A DNA stretch of 64,000 nt from Thermococcus alcaliphilus (GTDB lineage: Archaea; Methanobacteriota_B; Thermococci; Thermococcales; Thermococcaceae). The translations under genes and the position numbers were made by a program. Within the stretch, counting starts at the first letter, position 1; the number at the start of each line of letters is the position of its first letter. The notes below the pieces were generated by a model that was not told the origin of the DNA, searched no databases, and saw nothing but the letters and a program-made list of their open reading frames with translations. This document shows positions 36,763-45,067 of this stretch, one piece after another. The stretch is from positions 124,001 through 188,000 of the forward strand of contig NZ_JAMXLV010000018.1 in the NCBI RefSeq assembly GCF_024054535.1. Direction: 5' to 3'.

Positions 36763-36786
36763 GAAAAGATTTAAATAAATCTTTTC
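36763..36786. promoter_or_regulatory. Inverted repeat over the ttuA/KaiC-like divergent promoter
   Basis: GAAAAGATTT and AAATCTTTTC are perfect 10-base arms with spacer AAAT. The centre GATTTAAATAAATC is itself a TATA-like element usable on either strand, 59 bases from the ttuA start and 35 from the divergent gene. Confidence 0.6.
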
Positions 36787-36820
36787 TTTACTCACAGTAA
36801 TAATTTTGTTGGTGATTGCT

Positions 36821-37555
36821 ATGGAGCTCATAAATACTAAGATTCCACAGCTCGATGAAGCTTTGGGAGGAGGGATACTTGAGGACAGTATTGTCTTGAT
36901 AACTTATGATACCTATTCACAGGGATGGACTCTCGCCTTCGAGATTCTAAAAAGAAGAATAAAAGAAGGAGATTTCGGAGTGATAATCAACTCGGTAGTT
37001 CCTCTTTCGATGCTGAACATGGAGCTTAGGAGAATCGGTTTTGACATCTTTAAAGAAGGCGAAAAAGGAAATCTTGGCATAATTGACATTTTTGCATCAT
37101 TTTATGGAATAAACTACCAACAGCCATACATTTATTATGCCGACATGGATCAGGAAACGTATCTCCCAAAGTTTATGAGCCTTTACAGAAAAATGCTGAG
37201 CGAGAGAATAAAAGACAGGAGACCAATTGGGATACAGGTAACTGCGGATGGATTTGCGTTTCTAATAGGTGAGGAAAGAGAGCTCAGGAACCTCCAAAAG
37301 AATTTGGCAGCAAAAGAAAACGCTCTACTTCATGAGAAAAGGAAGAGACCGATAAATATAACTCTTCTCAACAGGGACAGGGTCTCCCAAAGATACCTCT
37401 CATGGCTCTCCCTCTACAGCCAGTACCAGATCGACTTTAGCTCTCAAGAAGGAAAGCTTGAGGAGAAGATGTTCATAAGAAAATCCCCTTTGCCAAGCTT
37501 TAAACCAACCACGCGCATATTTAAGTTAGAAAACGGGAAGATAAACATTATCTAG
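36821..37555 (+). CDS. KaiC/RadA-superfamily protein lacking the ATP loop
   Basis: A 244-residue protein built like a single KaiC/RecA-type domain. It begins with the classic KaiC opening (LINTKIPQLDEALGGGILEDS), but where the GxxGxGKT loop should be it has TYDTYSQGWTLAF, so ATP binding is probably lost. The following segment (ILKRRIKEGDFGVIINSVVPLSMLNMELRRIGFDI) keeps the fold. The ATG at 36,821 follows GGTGAT. It may be a regulator or partner of an active paralog. It diverges from ttuA and converges with a LOG-like gene. Confidence 0.72.
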   Translation: MELINTKIPQLDEALGGGILEDSIVLITYDTYSQGWTLAFEILKRRIKEGDFGVIINSVVPLSMLNMELRRIGFDIFKEGEKGNLGIIDIFASFYGINYQQPYIYYADMDQETYLPKFMSLYRKMLSERIKDRRPIGIQVTADGFAFLIGEERELRNLQKNLAAKENALLHEKRKRPINITLLNRDRVSQRYLSWLSLYSQYQIDFSSQEGKLEEKMFIRKSPLPSFKPTTRIFKLENGKINII

Positions 37556-38060
37556 CAAGCTCCAATGCAAGCCTGGCGGCTTCCTTTGCATCTTTTGTAA
37601 AGTGCACTTTCACGAGTTTTTTGTGGTCAAAGTAGCCATCCTGAGCAAGAAGCTCAAGTCTGTCGCTTGGATAACCTGTGTCCGTGACCACAACGAGGGG
37701 TTTCGAATAGTCATATGCCATTAATGCTTCCACCATAGTTCCTACTCCCCCTCCCAAGACCACTAAAACATCGGCTGAATTGATCATAATTGCACTTCTC
37801 TCCGCAAAGTCCATCCCGGTTTTTATTCTGATTGTATTGAACTCATTTCCTTCCTGCCTCTCCGGGAGAACTCCCACAACGACTCTCCCAAACTTTACAA
37901 ATTCCCTGCTCGCTATCTCCATAATGCCCCCTCTGCCTCCGGTAAGGAGAACTACTTTATCTTTGTGCTTAGCTAACTCCTCGATGAATTCTTTTGTCTT
38001 TTTGACTGCTTTTGGCAGAGGTTCATTATCACTCGAACCCGCTATGGCTATTTGGATCAT
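37548..38060 (-). CDS. LOG/SLOG-family protein (TIGR00725 type)
   Basis: A 170-residue Rossmann-like protein. AIAGSSDN near the start, LLTGGRGGIMEIASRE (about 38-53) and LGGGVGTMVEALMAY (about 101-115) are the nucleotide-binding segments of the lysine-decarboxylase-like/SLOG superfamily. The plant-type LOG motif PGGxGTxxE is replaced by GGGVGTMVE, so cytokinin-type phosphoribohydrolase activity is uncertain. It sits 4 bases after the site-2 protease gene in the same direction. Confidence 0.82.
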   Translation of the reverse strand: MIQIAIAGSSDNEPLPKAVKKTKEFIEELAKHKDKVVLLTGGRGGIMEIASREFVKFGRVVVGVLPERQEGNEFNTIRIKTGMDFAERSAIMINSADVLVVLGGGVGTMVEALMAYDYSKPLVVVTDTGYPSDRLELLAQDGYFDHKKLVKVHFTKDAKEAARLALELAR

Positions 38061-38064
38061 TCTA

Positions 38065-39198
38065 TCACCCCAGAAGGCTTCTTAAAGCCGGGAAGAGATT
38101 CACAGCGAGCAAAAACAATCCTATCCCTACAAATAGGTACGTTATAGATTTGGCAACTTTGGAAGGAAGGAAGGCTTTCAAAACATCATCAAGCATCTTT
38201 CCTCCATCAAGTGGGACTAAGGGGAAGAGATTCATCAATCCTATGCCAAGATTTAGCACGTAAATCCAGTAAAGTGAAAACGCCAGAGGGAGCACGATCC
38301 CGTTGAAGCCCACCTTTGAGGTTATGTGTTGCGCTGGATAAACTCCGAGGTAACCTTTTTCCGGATTATCCGGGTGAGAGCCCAAGGGGATGTTAATGAC
38401 TTCCTTTTTCCCTTTGCGTATTACCTCAACTTCTATCGTTTCTCCAGCCTTTGTTTTGTTCATTATGTTGAAGAATTCCTCCACTGTTGCTATCTGCTGG
38501 CCGTTTATCCCCACGATGATGTCTCCCTCTTGGAGGTAGCTTTTAGCAGGGCCTTCTGGAGCCAGCTTGGAAACCTCCACTCCCGCTGGCTGTATTATGG
38601 GGTTTAAAGCATAGCTCAAAAGCAGAATAGCCAGAAGAGCCGTTACAATATTCGCCATAGAGCCAGCAGCATAAACCCTTAGACGGCTCAGCAAAGGAGC
38701 CTTTGTTAACTCTTCCTCATCCGGTTCAACAAACGCACCCGGAATCACGAAGAAAAGCACAAGACCAACGGACTTTAAGGGCAAATCCTCGGCCCTAGCA
38801 ACAAATCCGTGGCTTAATTCGTGAACGAACATAACTACAATAAGTCCTATCAGCCCATACCATAGGGGAATTGTAATGCCCGGTATAACAAGCTGAACAC
38901 CTGGGGTGGCGGCTTTTGTGCGAATATTCTGCATGGCAAGATTAAAGAGGGTGTAGAAAACATAAGCCATTCCGATAAAGCCGATTATTATACCAAGGGT
39001 GGAGTATCCTTTCCAGAACTTCCTATACTTCGTCCCAACTTTGTCTATGAAGTTAACAAACCTTTTGGTTCTCCATATCGCAACGAAAAGGTCAACCTGC
39101 AGACCTTCTTCTTTCTCTTCTCCTCTCCTTCCAAATGCGAGATATAGAACTCCCCAGAAGCCAAGTATCAAAGTTATTGCTGTAATTAAGCTCACCAT
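38065..39198 (-). CDS. Site-2 protease family metalloprotease (M50) with PDZ domain
   Basis: A 377-residue membrane protease that cuts within membranes. The zinc site HELSH is at about 126-130, with the third ligand in PLDGGKMLDD near 340. A PDZ domain lies between (about 195-265; VSKLAPEGPAKSYLQEGDIIVGINGQQI). Several membrane helices surround both. The ATG at 39,198 follows GGTGG. Substrates are not evident; the next gene is LOG-like. Confidence 0.92.
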   Translation of the reverse strand: MVSLITAITLILGFWGVLYLAFGRRGEEKEEGLQVDLFVAIWRTKRFVNFIDKVGTKYRKFWKGYSTLGIIIGFIGMAYVFYTLFNLAMQNIRTKAATPGVQLVIPGITIPLWYGLIGLIVVMFVHELSHGFVARAEDLPLKSVGLVLFFVIPGAFVEPDEEELTKAPLLSRLRVYAAGSMANIVTALLAILLLSYALNPIIQPAGVEVSKLAPEGPAKSYLQEGDIIVGINGQQIATVEEFFNIMNKTKAGETIEVEVIRKGKKEVINIPLGSHPDNPEKGYLGVYPAQHITSKVGFNGIVLPLAFSLYWIYVLNLGIGLMNLFPLVPLDGGKMLDDVLKAFLPSKVAKSITYLFVGIGLFLLAVNLFPALRSLLG

Positions 39199-39249
39199 TT
39201 TGTCCACCTAATTTCACTCCCAAGGGAAGTTTAAAAAGATAGTGCATAT

Positions 39250-39259
39250 CCTTAAAAAC
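39250..39259 (+). promoter_or_regulatory. TATA box for C/D-box RNA candidate
   Basis: ATCCTTAAAAAC lies about 25 bases before the predicted RNA 5' end at 39,279, the usual archaeal distance. Confidence 0.5.
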
Positions 39260-39278
39260 AAAAGCCCTCAAGAAAAGT

Positions 39279-39338
39279 ATGCGATGATGAGTGATGGGCG
39301 AACCGAAAGATGAGGATGGAAAGGTGATCGCTGAGCAT
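39279..39338 (+). ncRNA. C/D-box guide RNA candidate
   Basis: About 60 bases: terminal stem ATGC/GCAT (39,279-39,282 with 39,335-39,338), C box ATGATGA (39,284-39,290), a 12-base guide, D' box CCGA (39,303-39,306), C' box ATGAGGA (39,310-39,316), a 14-base guide, and D box CTGA (39,331-39,334). The layout matches archaeal sRNAs that direct 2'-O-methylation of rRNA or tRNA with L7Ae, Nop5 and fibrillarin. A TATA box lies 25 bases upstream. D' and C' each deviate from consensus by one base. It fills the gap between the protease and lplA genes. Confidence 0.75.
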
Positions 39339-40087
39339 TATTTTTGGAAGTTCCACTTTTCGTTACCGTATCTTTCTTCTATAAGCTTCTCTGCAAGTTC
39401 AAGTTCATAATCCGTCAGTTCTCCTTCCTCAAGGGGGAACTCCTCAAAGAACTTCGACTTCAATAGCTCGTAGGCCTCATCTCTGCTGAGCCTTATCCCT
39501 TCCCTTTCAAGTGTTGTCACCCTTTCCCATATGCTTGAAACCCCCTTGTCTTGCAGTTTTTTCCGGGAAACTTTGAGTACTGAAGCGAGAACTTCAAGCC
39601 TAGTTGCATACATAAAGGTACCGTGCTGTAGGATAATTCCTTTTCTTCTCGTTTGTGCAGATCCACTGATTTTCTTGCCGTTAGCCACTATGTCGTTTAA
39701 CCCAGAAAAGCCACTGCTTATTCCCAATTCTTCAAGAGCTCTGACGAGAGGAGCCGCTAAAAACCTGTAGCTTCTTTCTATGTTCTTCAAGCTCTCGTGA
39801 AAATCCTCCCTTATGATCACGCTGTAGGTTATCTCGCCATATTGATCGTGAAAGACGCTTCCCCCGCCGGTTATTCTTCTCACTACAGGGATGTTAAGCT
39901 CTCTGCACTTGTCAAGATTAACATCATGTTCAACGCTCTGAAATCTACCGATGGTAATGGAACTCGGCTTGAAAACGTAAAGCCTAACGGTATCTTCAAC
40001 TTTTCCTTCAATTCTCGCCCGCATTATTGCCTCATCTATCGCCATCTGCACTTCAGGTCTTGCAACTATTAGGGGAATGAACCTCAT
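39338..40087 (-). CDS. lplA: Lipoate-protein ligase A family protein
   Basis: A 249-residue biotin/lipoate ligase-fold protein. RRITGGGSVFHD (about 69-80) and NDIVANGKKISGSAQTRRKGIILQHG (about 130-155, with the catalytic Lys) are the LplA family signatures. It would attach lipoate or octanoate to lipoyl domains such as GcvH. Some archaeal LplA proteins need a separate LplB; here the C-terminal 60 residues may serve part of that role, but no lplB is adjacent. Confidence 0.88.
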   Translation of the reverse strand: MRFIPLIVARPEVQMAIDEAIMRARIEGKVEDTVRLYVFKPSSITIGRFQSVEHDVNLDKCRELNIPVVRRITGGGSVFHDQYGEITYSVIIREDFHESLKNIERSYRFLAAPLVRALEELGISSGFSGLNDIVANGKKISGSAQTRRKGIILQHGTFMYATRLEVLASVLKVSRKKLQDKGVSSIWERVTTLEREGIRLSRDEAYELLKSKFFEEFPLEEGELTDYELELAEKLIEERYGNEKWNFQK

Positions 40088-40159
40088 AACATCACCAAAG
40101 AGTGAAGAGAGCTAGAGCTTAAAAATGTGTGCCTAAAGAACAAAAATAGAAGGGAAGAT

Positions 40160-40220
40160 TCCGGTCAGGGGCCGATTAGCTCATCACCCTTCAGCAACCT
40201 ACCCTTCACATCATCCCAGT
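40160..40220 (-). ncRNA. C/D-box guide RNA candidate overlapping the signal peptidase stop
   Basis: On the minus strand: C box ATGATGT (40,208-40,214), 13-base guide, D' box CTGA (40,191-40,194), three bases, C' box GTGATGA (40,181-40,187), 12-base guide (40,169-40,180), D box CTGA (40,165-40,168). D', C' and D match consensus exactly; C deviates at one base. The guide lengths and the three-base D'-C' gap are those of archaeal C/D sRNAs. The C box overlaps the stop codon of the upstream signal peptidase gene, so it may be released from that transcript. Confidence 0.8.
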
Positions 40221-40720
40221 CCAAGCCTTTCTCTCACGATTAGTGGAGGATACCCAATTTTTGGAAAGACCAGCAGTGCCTTTGCCTCAATGGCCTCTTG
40301 AGGGATGCAGGGAAGGACATCCCCCTCAGCTAGACCGATATAGTCTTTAAGATAAGGAAACTCCTTTATGTCAAGGGGGTAGAAATCGTGTATCCAATTG
40401 TTGTCACCTTGAATCACAAAGCACCTTTTTCCATTGTACTCAACTATATCCCTAACCCTGTGAATTATTGGATACCTCGTGTAGGGTCTCTTGTAAACCA
40501 CAACGTCCCCAACCTTTATCTCACTCGGAGGAACCCCCTTGAGAAGAACAACGTCTCCCCGGTAAAATGTTGGTTCCATTGAGCCGCTTATTACAATAAC
40601 CAGTGGCGAGTCTGTATGAAGGGCAATTTTCAAACCGCTATGAAGAGCAAAAACAACCACAAGGCTGATGAGAAGAAATGCAACGTCTCCTTTCCATCCA
40701 CTTAATAACTTTTCCTCCAT
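40211..40720 (-). CDS. Signal peptidase I (archaeal Sec11-like)
   Basis: A 169-residue membrane protease that removes signal peptides outside the cytoplasmic membrane. One N-terminal membrane helix (12-34) is followed by catalytic Ser47 in SGSMEPTF, His87 in PIIHRV, and Asp106 in QGDNN: the Ser-His-Asp arrangement of archaeal/eukaryotic Sec11, not the bacterial Ser-Lys dyad. It overlaps the end of the upstream DUF531 gene by 19 bases. Confidence 0.92.
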   Translation of the reverse strand: MEEKLLSGWKGDVAFLLISLVVVFALHSGLKIALHTDSPLVIVISGSMEPTFYRGDVVLLKGVPPSEIKVGDVVVYKRPYTRYPIIHRVRDIVEYNGKRCFVIQGDNNWIHDFYPLDIKEFPYLKDYIGLAEGDVLPCIPQEAIEAKALLVFPKIGYPPLIVRERLGLG

Positions 40721-41250
40721 TTCAATTCCTCCATGATTGTTCTAATCTTCGTTGGTATTGATCCTATGGCAGTGCATGTTTCCAGACTTATTCTCTTTCC
40801 ATCGGTGATATCTAAATGATAGTTAGCCAACTTAAAGATTTCCTTCGGAAGTCCATGCCTTCCAAGGCCAACAACTAGCATAAAGCTTTCCCCTTTAAGA
40901 GCCCTTTCTGCAAGCTGATGAGAAGATATTTCCTTGTTTTCATTGGGCTTCCGTGTAGTTGCCACAATATGCCCAAACTGGGGAGGGAAGCCGCCTTTTG
41001 GAAACTCAATGAGATGAAACTTGTTTGCCCTTGCAAGCTCTATGAGGTATTTTCCGCCCTCCCCAATTGTTGTATTTTGGGATATCTCCTCAGCTATTTC
41101 ATTTGGTTTCTTTTTTTCAAAGGGGAACCCTATAAGGGCAAGGTGGAAATCGAAGGCATAACAGATGGGAGCCGCTCTAGCGATGGCTCTCAGATGCGCT
41201 TCGTGAAGCTTCTTGGGATCGTATGAATTGTAGAGGGCCAAGGTAAGCAT
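40702..41250 (-). CDS. DUF531 protein (SPOUT-like)
   Basis: A 182-residue archaeal protein. Segments LALYNSYDPKKLHEAHLRAIARAAPICYAFDFHLAL at the N terminus, LVVGLGRHGLPKEIF, and ISLETCTAIGSIPTKIRTIMEEL at the C terminus fit the DUF531 family and resemble a SPOUT methyltransferase knot (SAM-binding loops). Activity is unproven. It is the first gene of a pair with signal peptidase. Confidence 0.8.
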   Translation of the reverse strand: MLTLALYNSYDPKKLHEAHLRAIARAAPICYAFDFHLALIGFPFEKKKPNEIAEEISQNTTIGEGGKYLIELARANKFHLIEFPKGGFPPQFGHIVATTRKPNENKEISSHQLAERALKGESFMLVVGLGRHGLPKEIFKLANYHLDITDGKRISLETCTAIGSIPTKIRTIMEELKWRKSY

Positions 41251-41321
41251 CCTGGATCACCTGATATTAGGAAAGTGGGAATGTTTATTAAGTTGTTTCC
41301 CCAATATATTTTTTGATAACG

Positions 41322-42392
41322 ATGGTTGAGATTGGGGATATTGTGTTTTTGGTGAGGAACGGAAAATATGAGGAAGCATTGGAATTAGTTAACAATCTAG
41401 ACAATAATCTAGATAAAGTGTTAGCTCTCAGTGCTATGGCTAAGGTAATTTACCCACAAGACATGGAGATGGCTTATGGTTTTTTGGAGGATGCAGAATA
41501 TTTTTCTGAAAAAATTAAAGACAAGGGAGAGAAAGCGAAAGCACTCGCGAATATTGCCTCTGCATATTACAAGATAGGAGATACAGAATATGCCCTGGAG
41601 CTGTTTGAAGACGCAATAAAGGAAGCGGAAAAAATAAAGAAGCCTGAAGACAAAATACACCCTCTTGCAAATATTGCATATTATATGGGCATTTCCGGAC
41701 TTGTGGATTTCTCGTTGGATCTATTTGAGAGGGTTTTTGACATAGTGGTCAACCTAAGGGTAAACTATGTGAAGAAGACCGAGTACCTCATAGACTTAGG
41801 AAACATAATAGAAAGCGTTGGAGATGAGCTCCCCTCAGAAGAGGCTATCAAATTCTACGAGAGAGCCCATGACTTATTTGAAAAGCTCCGCGTACCAGCA
41901 AAAGCTGCGACTGTTGAAAGGAAAATCGATCTAGCGAGAACCCTGGCCACAGTTGGTTTGCCTGAAATAAGGAAAGCCGTCTCGGAAGGCAAATATATCT
42001 ACGCCACCAAATTAATTATACGCACATTTAACGATGAGAAGATATTTATTGGTCTTTTAGAGGTAGCACTATGGATGAAAAAGAACGAAACCCTTGGGTA
42101 CAGCCACATAGTCGAAACAGCCCTTAAATATCTCCAAGAACTCCAAATACCCAAGCGCTATCTACACTACGTGATAAAGCTACTGACTGGACTCGAAAGA
42201 TTTAAAGAAGCGTTAAAGCTTTCCATGAACATTGAAGACGTGGAGCTGCGCTCTGAGATTATGGCAGAAATAGCCGTGGGAATGCTAAAAAGTGGGGAAG
42301 TTGAAGGTGCTTTCAAGATAGCTGAGCTGATACCCGACATTCATATCCGCGCCGCCACAGTAGCGGAACTAAGGAAAATACTAAAATACTAA
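41322..42392 (+). CDS. Helical-repeat (TPR-like) protein
   Basis: A 356-residue protein composed of helical pairs. Repeats such as KAKALANIASAYYKIGDTEYALELFEDAIKEAEKI (about 68-102) and PLANIAYYMGISGLVDFSLDLFERVFDI are TPR-like. It has no signal or membrane segment. TPR proteins mediate protein contacts; the partner is unknown. No ribosome binding site is seen; a TTATTAAG box about 30 bases upstream suggests a leaderless message starting at the ATG at 41,322. Confidence 0.78.
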   Translation: MVEIGDIVFLVRNGKYEEALELVNNLDNNLDKVLALSAMAKVIYPQDMEMAYGFLEDAEYFSEKIKDKGEKAKALANIASAYYKIGDTEYALELFEDAIKEAEKIKKPEDKIHPLANIAYYMGISGLVDFSLDLFERVFDIVVNLRVNYVKKTEYLIDLGNIIESVGDELPSEEAIKFYERAHDLFEKLRVPAKAATVERKIDLARTLATVGLPEIRKAVSEGKYIYATKLIIRTFNDEKIFIGLLEVALWMKKNETLGYSHIVETALKYLQELQIPKRYLHYVIKLLTGLERFKEALKLSMNIEDVELRSEIMAEIAVGMLKSGEVEGAFKIAELIPDIHIRAATVAELRKILKY

Positions 42393-42419
42393 AAGCAGAT
42401 AGTCTTATGGGTGAAAATC

Positions 42420-43352
42420 GTGATATTCGACGCTCATTCTGATTTGCCAACCTACATCTATGAGGAAAGAAAGAACGGCAATGCAGTCTTAGAGAGAAAC
42501 TTTGAGAGGTTCTTCGGGGATACAATAAAGTCGAGGGTAATGGCCATTTGGACAACACCAGAAAAAAGAGCCACGGCATTGAGGTATGCCCTGGAGGTAT
42601 TGAACAACTTTCACAAAGACGTCATTGAGAGTCCAAGCTTTGAGCTTGTGACCAGCGTAAAAGACATGAGGAATGTCATTAAGGATGGAAAAGTGGCACT
42701 CTGGTTTGGACTGGAGGGTGGAGAGCCGATAGAAGATAGCCTAGACCTGCTTGAAGTTTTCTACGCCTTAGGTTTAAGGGTTCTAACTTTGACGTGGAGT
42801 CTAAGAAACGCCATAGGGGACGGTGTTTTTGAGAGAACAAAAGGAGGCCTAACTAACTTCGGCATAGAAGTGCTTGGAAAAGCGGAAGAACTCGGCATAG
42901 TTGTGGATGTAAGCCATTTAAACGAGCAGGGTTTTTGGGACGTTATCGACACAACGGCGTTTCCGGTTATAGCTTCCCACTCGAATGCTTACTCCCTTTG
43001 CCCAAATCCCAGAAACCTCAAAGACGACCAAATAAAAGCCCTAGCAGAGAGAGACGGTGTTATAGGTATCAATGCAATCCCGGGTTTTGTAGATAAGGAA
43101 AACCCAACGCTGGACAAAATGGTTGCCCACGTAGAGTACATAGTGGATTTAACCGGTTACAAACACGTCGGATTTGGTTTTGACTTCGTTTACTACCTCA
43201 AAGGATGGAGCGGAAAAAGCGTCAAGGGATTTGAAAACGAAAGCAGAATTCCAGAGCTTTTGAAGAGACTAAGTGAGAATTTCAGCAAGAAGGAAGTTGA
43301 AGCAATAGCATTCAAAAACTTTGAAAGGGTTTTTGAAAGAGTCGTTGGATAA
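42420..43352 (+). CDS. Membrane-dipeptidase family (M19) metallopeptidase
   Basis: A 310-residue zinc peptidase of the renal dipeptidase family. Metal ligands: HSD near the N terminus (FDAHSDLPT), GLEGGEP for the bridging Glu, VDVSHLNEQGF and VIASHSNAYSLCPNPRNLKDDQIKAL, and GFGFDFVY near the C terminus for the Asp. No signal peptide is seen, so it probably cleaves dipeptides in the cytoplasm. The GTG at 42,420 follows GGGTGA; a GTG at 42,411 also reads in frame. Confidence 0.92.
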   Translation: MIFDAHSDLPTYIYEERKNGNAVLERNFERFFGDTIKSRVMAIWTTPEKRATALRYALEVLNNFHKDVIESPSFELVTSVKDMRNVIKDGKVALWFGLEGGEPIEDSLDLLEVFYALGLRVLTLTWSLRNAIGDGVFERTKGGLTNFGIEVLGKAEELGIVVDVSHLNEQGFWDVIDTTAFPVIASHSNAYSLCPNPRNLKDDQIKALAERDGVIGINAIPGFVDKENPTLDKMVAHVEYIVDLTGYKHVGFGFDFVYYLKGWSGKSVKGFENESRIPELLKRLSENFSKKEVEAIAFKNFERVFERVVG

Positions 43353-43399
43353 CCAAAATCTTTTAACTCCTTTGCATTTCTCTCTCTTGAGTGGGGAGC

Positions 43400-44239
43400 A
43401 TGGAAGAAATTTACTTCCTAACATTCAGAGAGGCCAGAATTTTACTGCTTTCTAAGGGAGAGGTTAGAGTAAACCTCGATTTAAGGAAAACGAACAGATC
43501 ACATGTAGTTCTCGTTAGGGAGGATAAAGTCGTTTTTCCCGATGGAAGTGAAGTGAAAAAAGACATCTTGAAGAGGATAGCAAAGGACAAAAACACAGTT
43601 TACTTTTTGAGTAAGGGGCAATTATATAAAGCCGCAATTGCCGCTGACGGCTTTTACAAGCTCGTTCCCACAATTCCTCCAACCATAGAAATAAACGGCA
43701 TCAGAATGCATAGGACAAAGGACACCAATCCCTTAAAAGACACCCGGAGTAAAGTAGAGGCAGTAAATCCAAGAGAAGGGGAGTTTGTCCTAGACACCTG
43801 CATGGGGTTGGGATATACGGCAATAGAAAGCGCAAAAAGAGGGGCTTATGTAATTACAATTGAAAAAGATCCGAACGTCATTGAACTTGCTCGACTCAAC
43901 CCGTGGAGCAGGGAAGTTTTTACATCCCAAAACATTCAGCTTATCCAGGGAGATGCGTTTGAGGTAATAAAGAGGTTTAACGACAAAAGCTTTGATGCAA
44001 TAATACATGATCCTCCAAGGTTTTCTCTTGCTGGACACCTTTATAGTGAAGAATTTTATGCTGAGCTGTTTAGGGTTTTAAAGCCAAAAGGAAGGCTATT
44101 CCACTACGTAGGAAATCCCGGCAAGAAATACAGGAAAAAAGACCTCCAGAGAGGAGTTATGGAGAGGTTGAGAAAGGTGGGGTTTAAGGGAGTTAAGAGA
44201 GTCGAAGAAGCCCTAGGAGTAGTTGCCTTAAAGCCATAA
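43400..44239 (+). CDS. SAM-dependent methyltransferase (COG2521-like)
   Basis: A 279-residue class I methyltransferase. An N-terminal beta-rich domain (about 1-95) precedes HRTKDTNPLKDTRSKVEAV and the Rossmann core with FVLDTCMGLGYTAIESAKRGA (motif I, about 132-152), VITIEKDP and IIHDPPRFSLAG (motif IV DPPR, common in N-methylating enzymes acting on RNA or small molecules). The substrate is unknown. The ATG at 43,400 follows GTGGGGAG. It is followed by a PP-loop gene after 12 bases. Confidence 0.85.
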   Translation: MEEIYFLTFREARILLLSKGEVRVNLDLRKTNRSHVVLVREDKVVFPDGSEVKKDILKRIAKDKNTVYFLSKGQLYKAAIAADGFYKLVPTIPPTIEINGIRMHRTKDTNPLKDTRSKVEAVNPREGEFVLDTCMGLGYTAIESAKRGAYVITIEKDPNVIELARLNPWSREVFTSQNIQLIQGDAFEVIKRFNDKSFDAIIHDPPRFSLAGHLYSEEFYAELFRVLKPKGRLFHYVGNPGKKYRKKDLQRGVMERLRKVGFKGVKRVEEALGVVALKP

Positions 44240-44251
44240 CCGGTGATTGCC

Positions 44252-45067
44252 GTGCTCTCTAAGGCCATAGAGGAACTGAAGGACTTTGCAAGTAGAGAAG
44301 GCCTCTATGAAAAGAAGATTCTGCTTATGTTTAGCGGAGGCAAGGACAGCAGTTTAGCGCTTTATCTCCTCAAAAATGCTGGCTTAAATATCTCTGCAAT
44401 AACTTTCATCCACAGATGGAGCTGGAGAGAGCCCCTTCCACACATGCTTAAATTTACAGCCTCTCTTGGAGTAGAGCATTACCTCGTTGACATAACCGAA
44501 AGCCTTCTGAGGAACTCTCTCGGAAAAAAGGGCCCCATATGCATTCACTGTAAGAAGGTCATGCTTAAAAACACCTACTGGTTTGCAAGGATTAATGGGT
44601 TTGACATCATCGCTAAAGGGGACAACGCAAACGACAAAATAAAAGGCGCTTTGCTGGATCAATGGGAAGGAGACCACAGACTAAGCACCATTCCGAGGAT
44701 TGGGATTCCAATTTTGAGACCCCTAATAAACTACACGGCTGAAGAAGTTGAGGCCCTTGCAAAAGAGGCAAATATAAGAGTTTTTAGGATGTATGAGTAC
44801 GGAAGGAGGAGGCAGTGGAGGGAAGGATGCCCTCTGCAGTATATTGACAAGGAGCAGGTAATAAAGGAGGAGTACTTCGATTTGGCATATAAGGCGAACT
44901 ATGAAATAAGCAAAATTGCAAGAAAGCATAAGGTAAGGATGAGCGTCCTTGTGCCGTCTTTCAGAATAATGTGCCACAGATGTAACGAAAAAGTGCTTAA
45001 AGAAGCTAAAACTGTCCTCGAAGGCATTAAAAGGAGGTCTGCCAATGCTTCCTCTGGGAAAAATTAG
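44252..45067 (+). CDS. PP-loop ATPase (COG1365-like), probably nucleotide alpha-hydrolase
   Basis: A 271-residue PP-loop protein. LLMFSGGKDSSLALYLL (about 25-41) is the ATP loop. CIHCKKVM in the middle and CHRCNEKV at the end may bind a metal or carry sulfur. Related families thiolate or modify tRNA, but this subgroup is unassigned. GGTGAT precedes the GTG at 44,252; a GTG at 44,243 is the alternative. It overlaps the next gene by 23 bases, so the methyltransferase, PP-loop and AIR-synthase-like genes form one operon. Confidence 0.8.
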   Translation: MLSKAIEELKDFASREGLYEKKILLMFSGGKDSSLALYLLKNAGLNISAITFIHRWSWREPLPHMLKFTASLGVEHYLVDITESLLRNSLGKKGPICIHCKKVMLKNTYWFARINGFDIIAKGDNANDKIKGALLDQWEGDHRLSTIPRIGIPILRPLINYTAEEVEALAKEANIRVFRMYEYGRRRQWREGCPLQYIDKEQVIKEEYFDLAYKANYEISKIARKHKVRMSVLVPSFRIMCHRCNEKVLKEAKTVLEGIKRRSANASSGKN

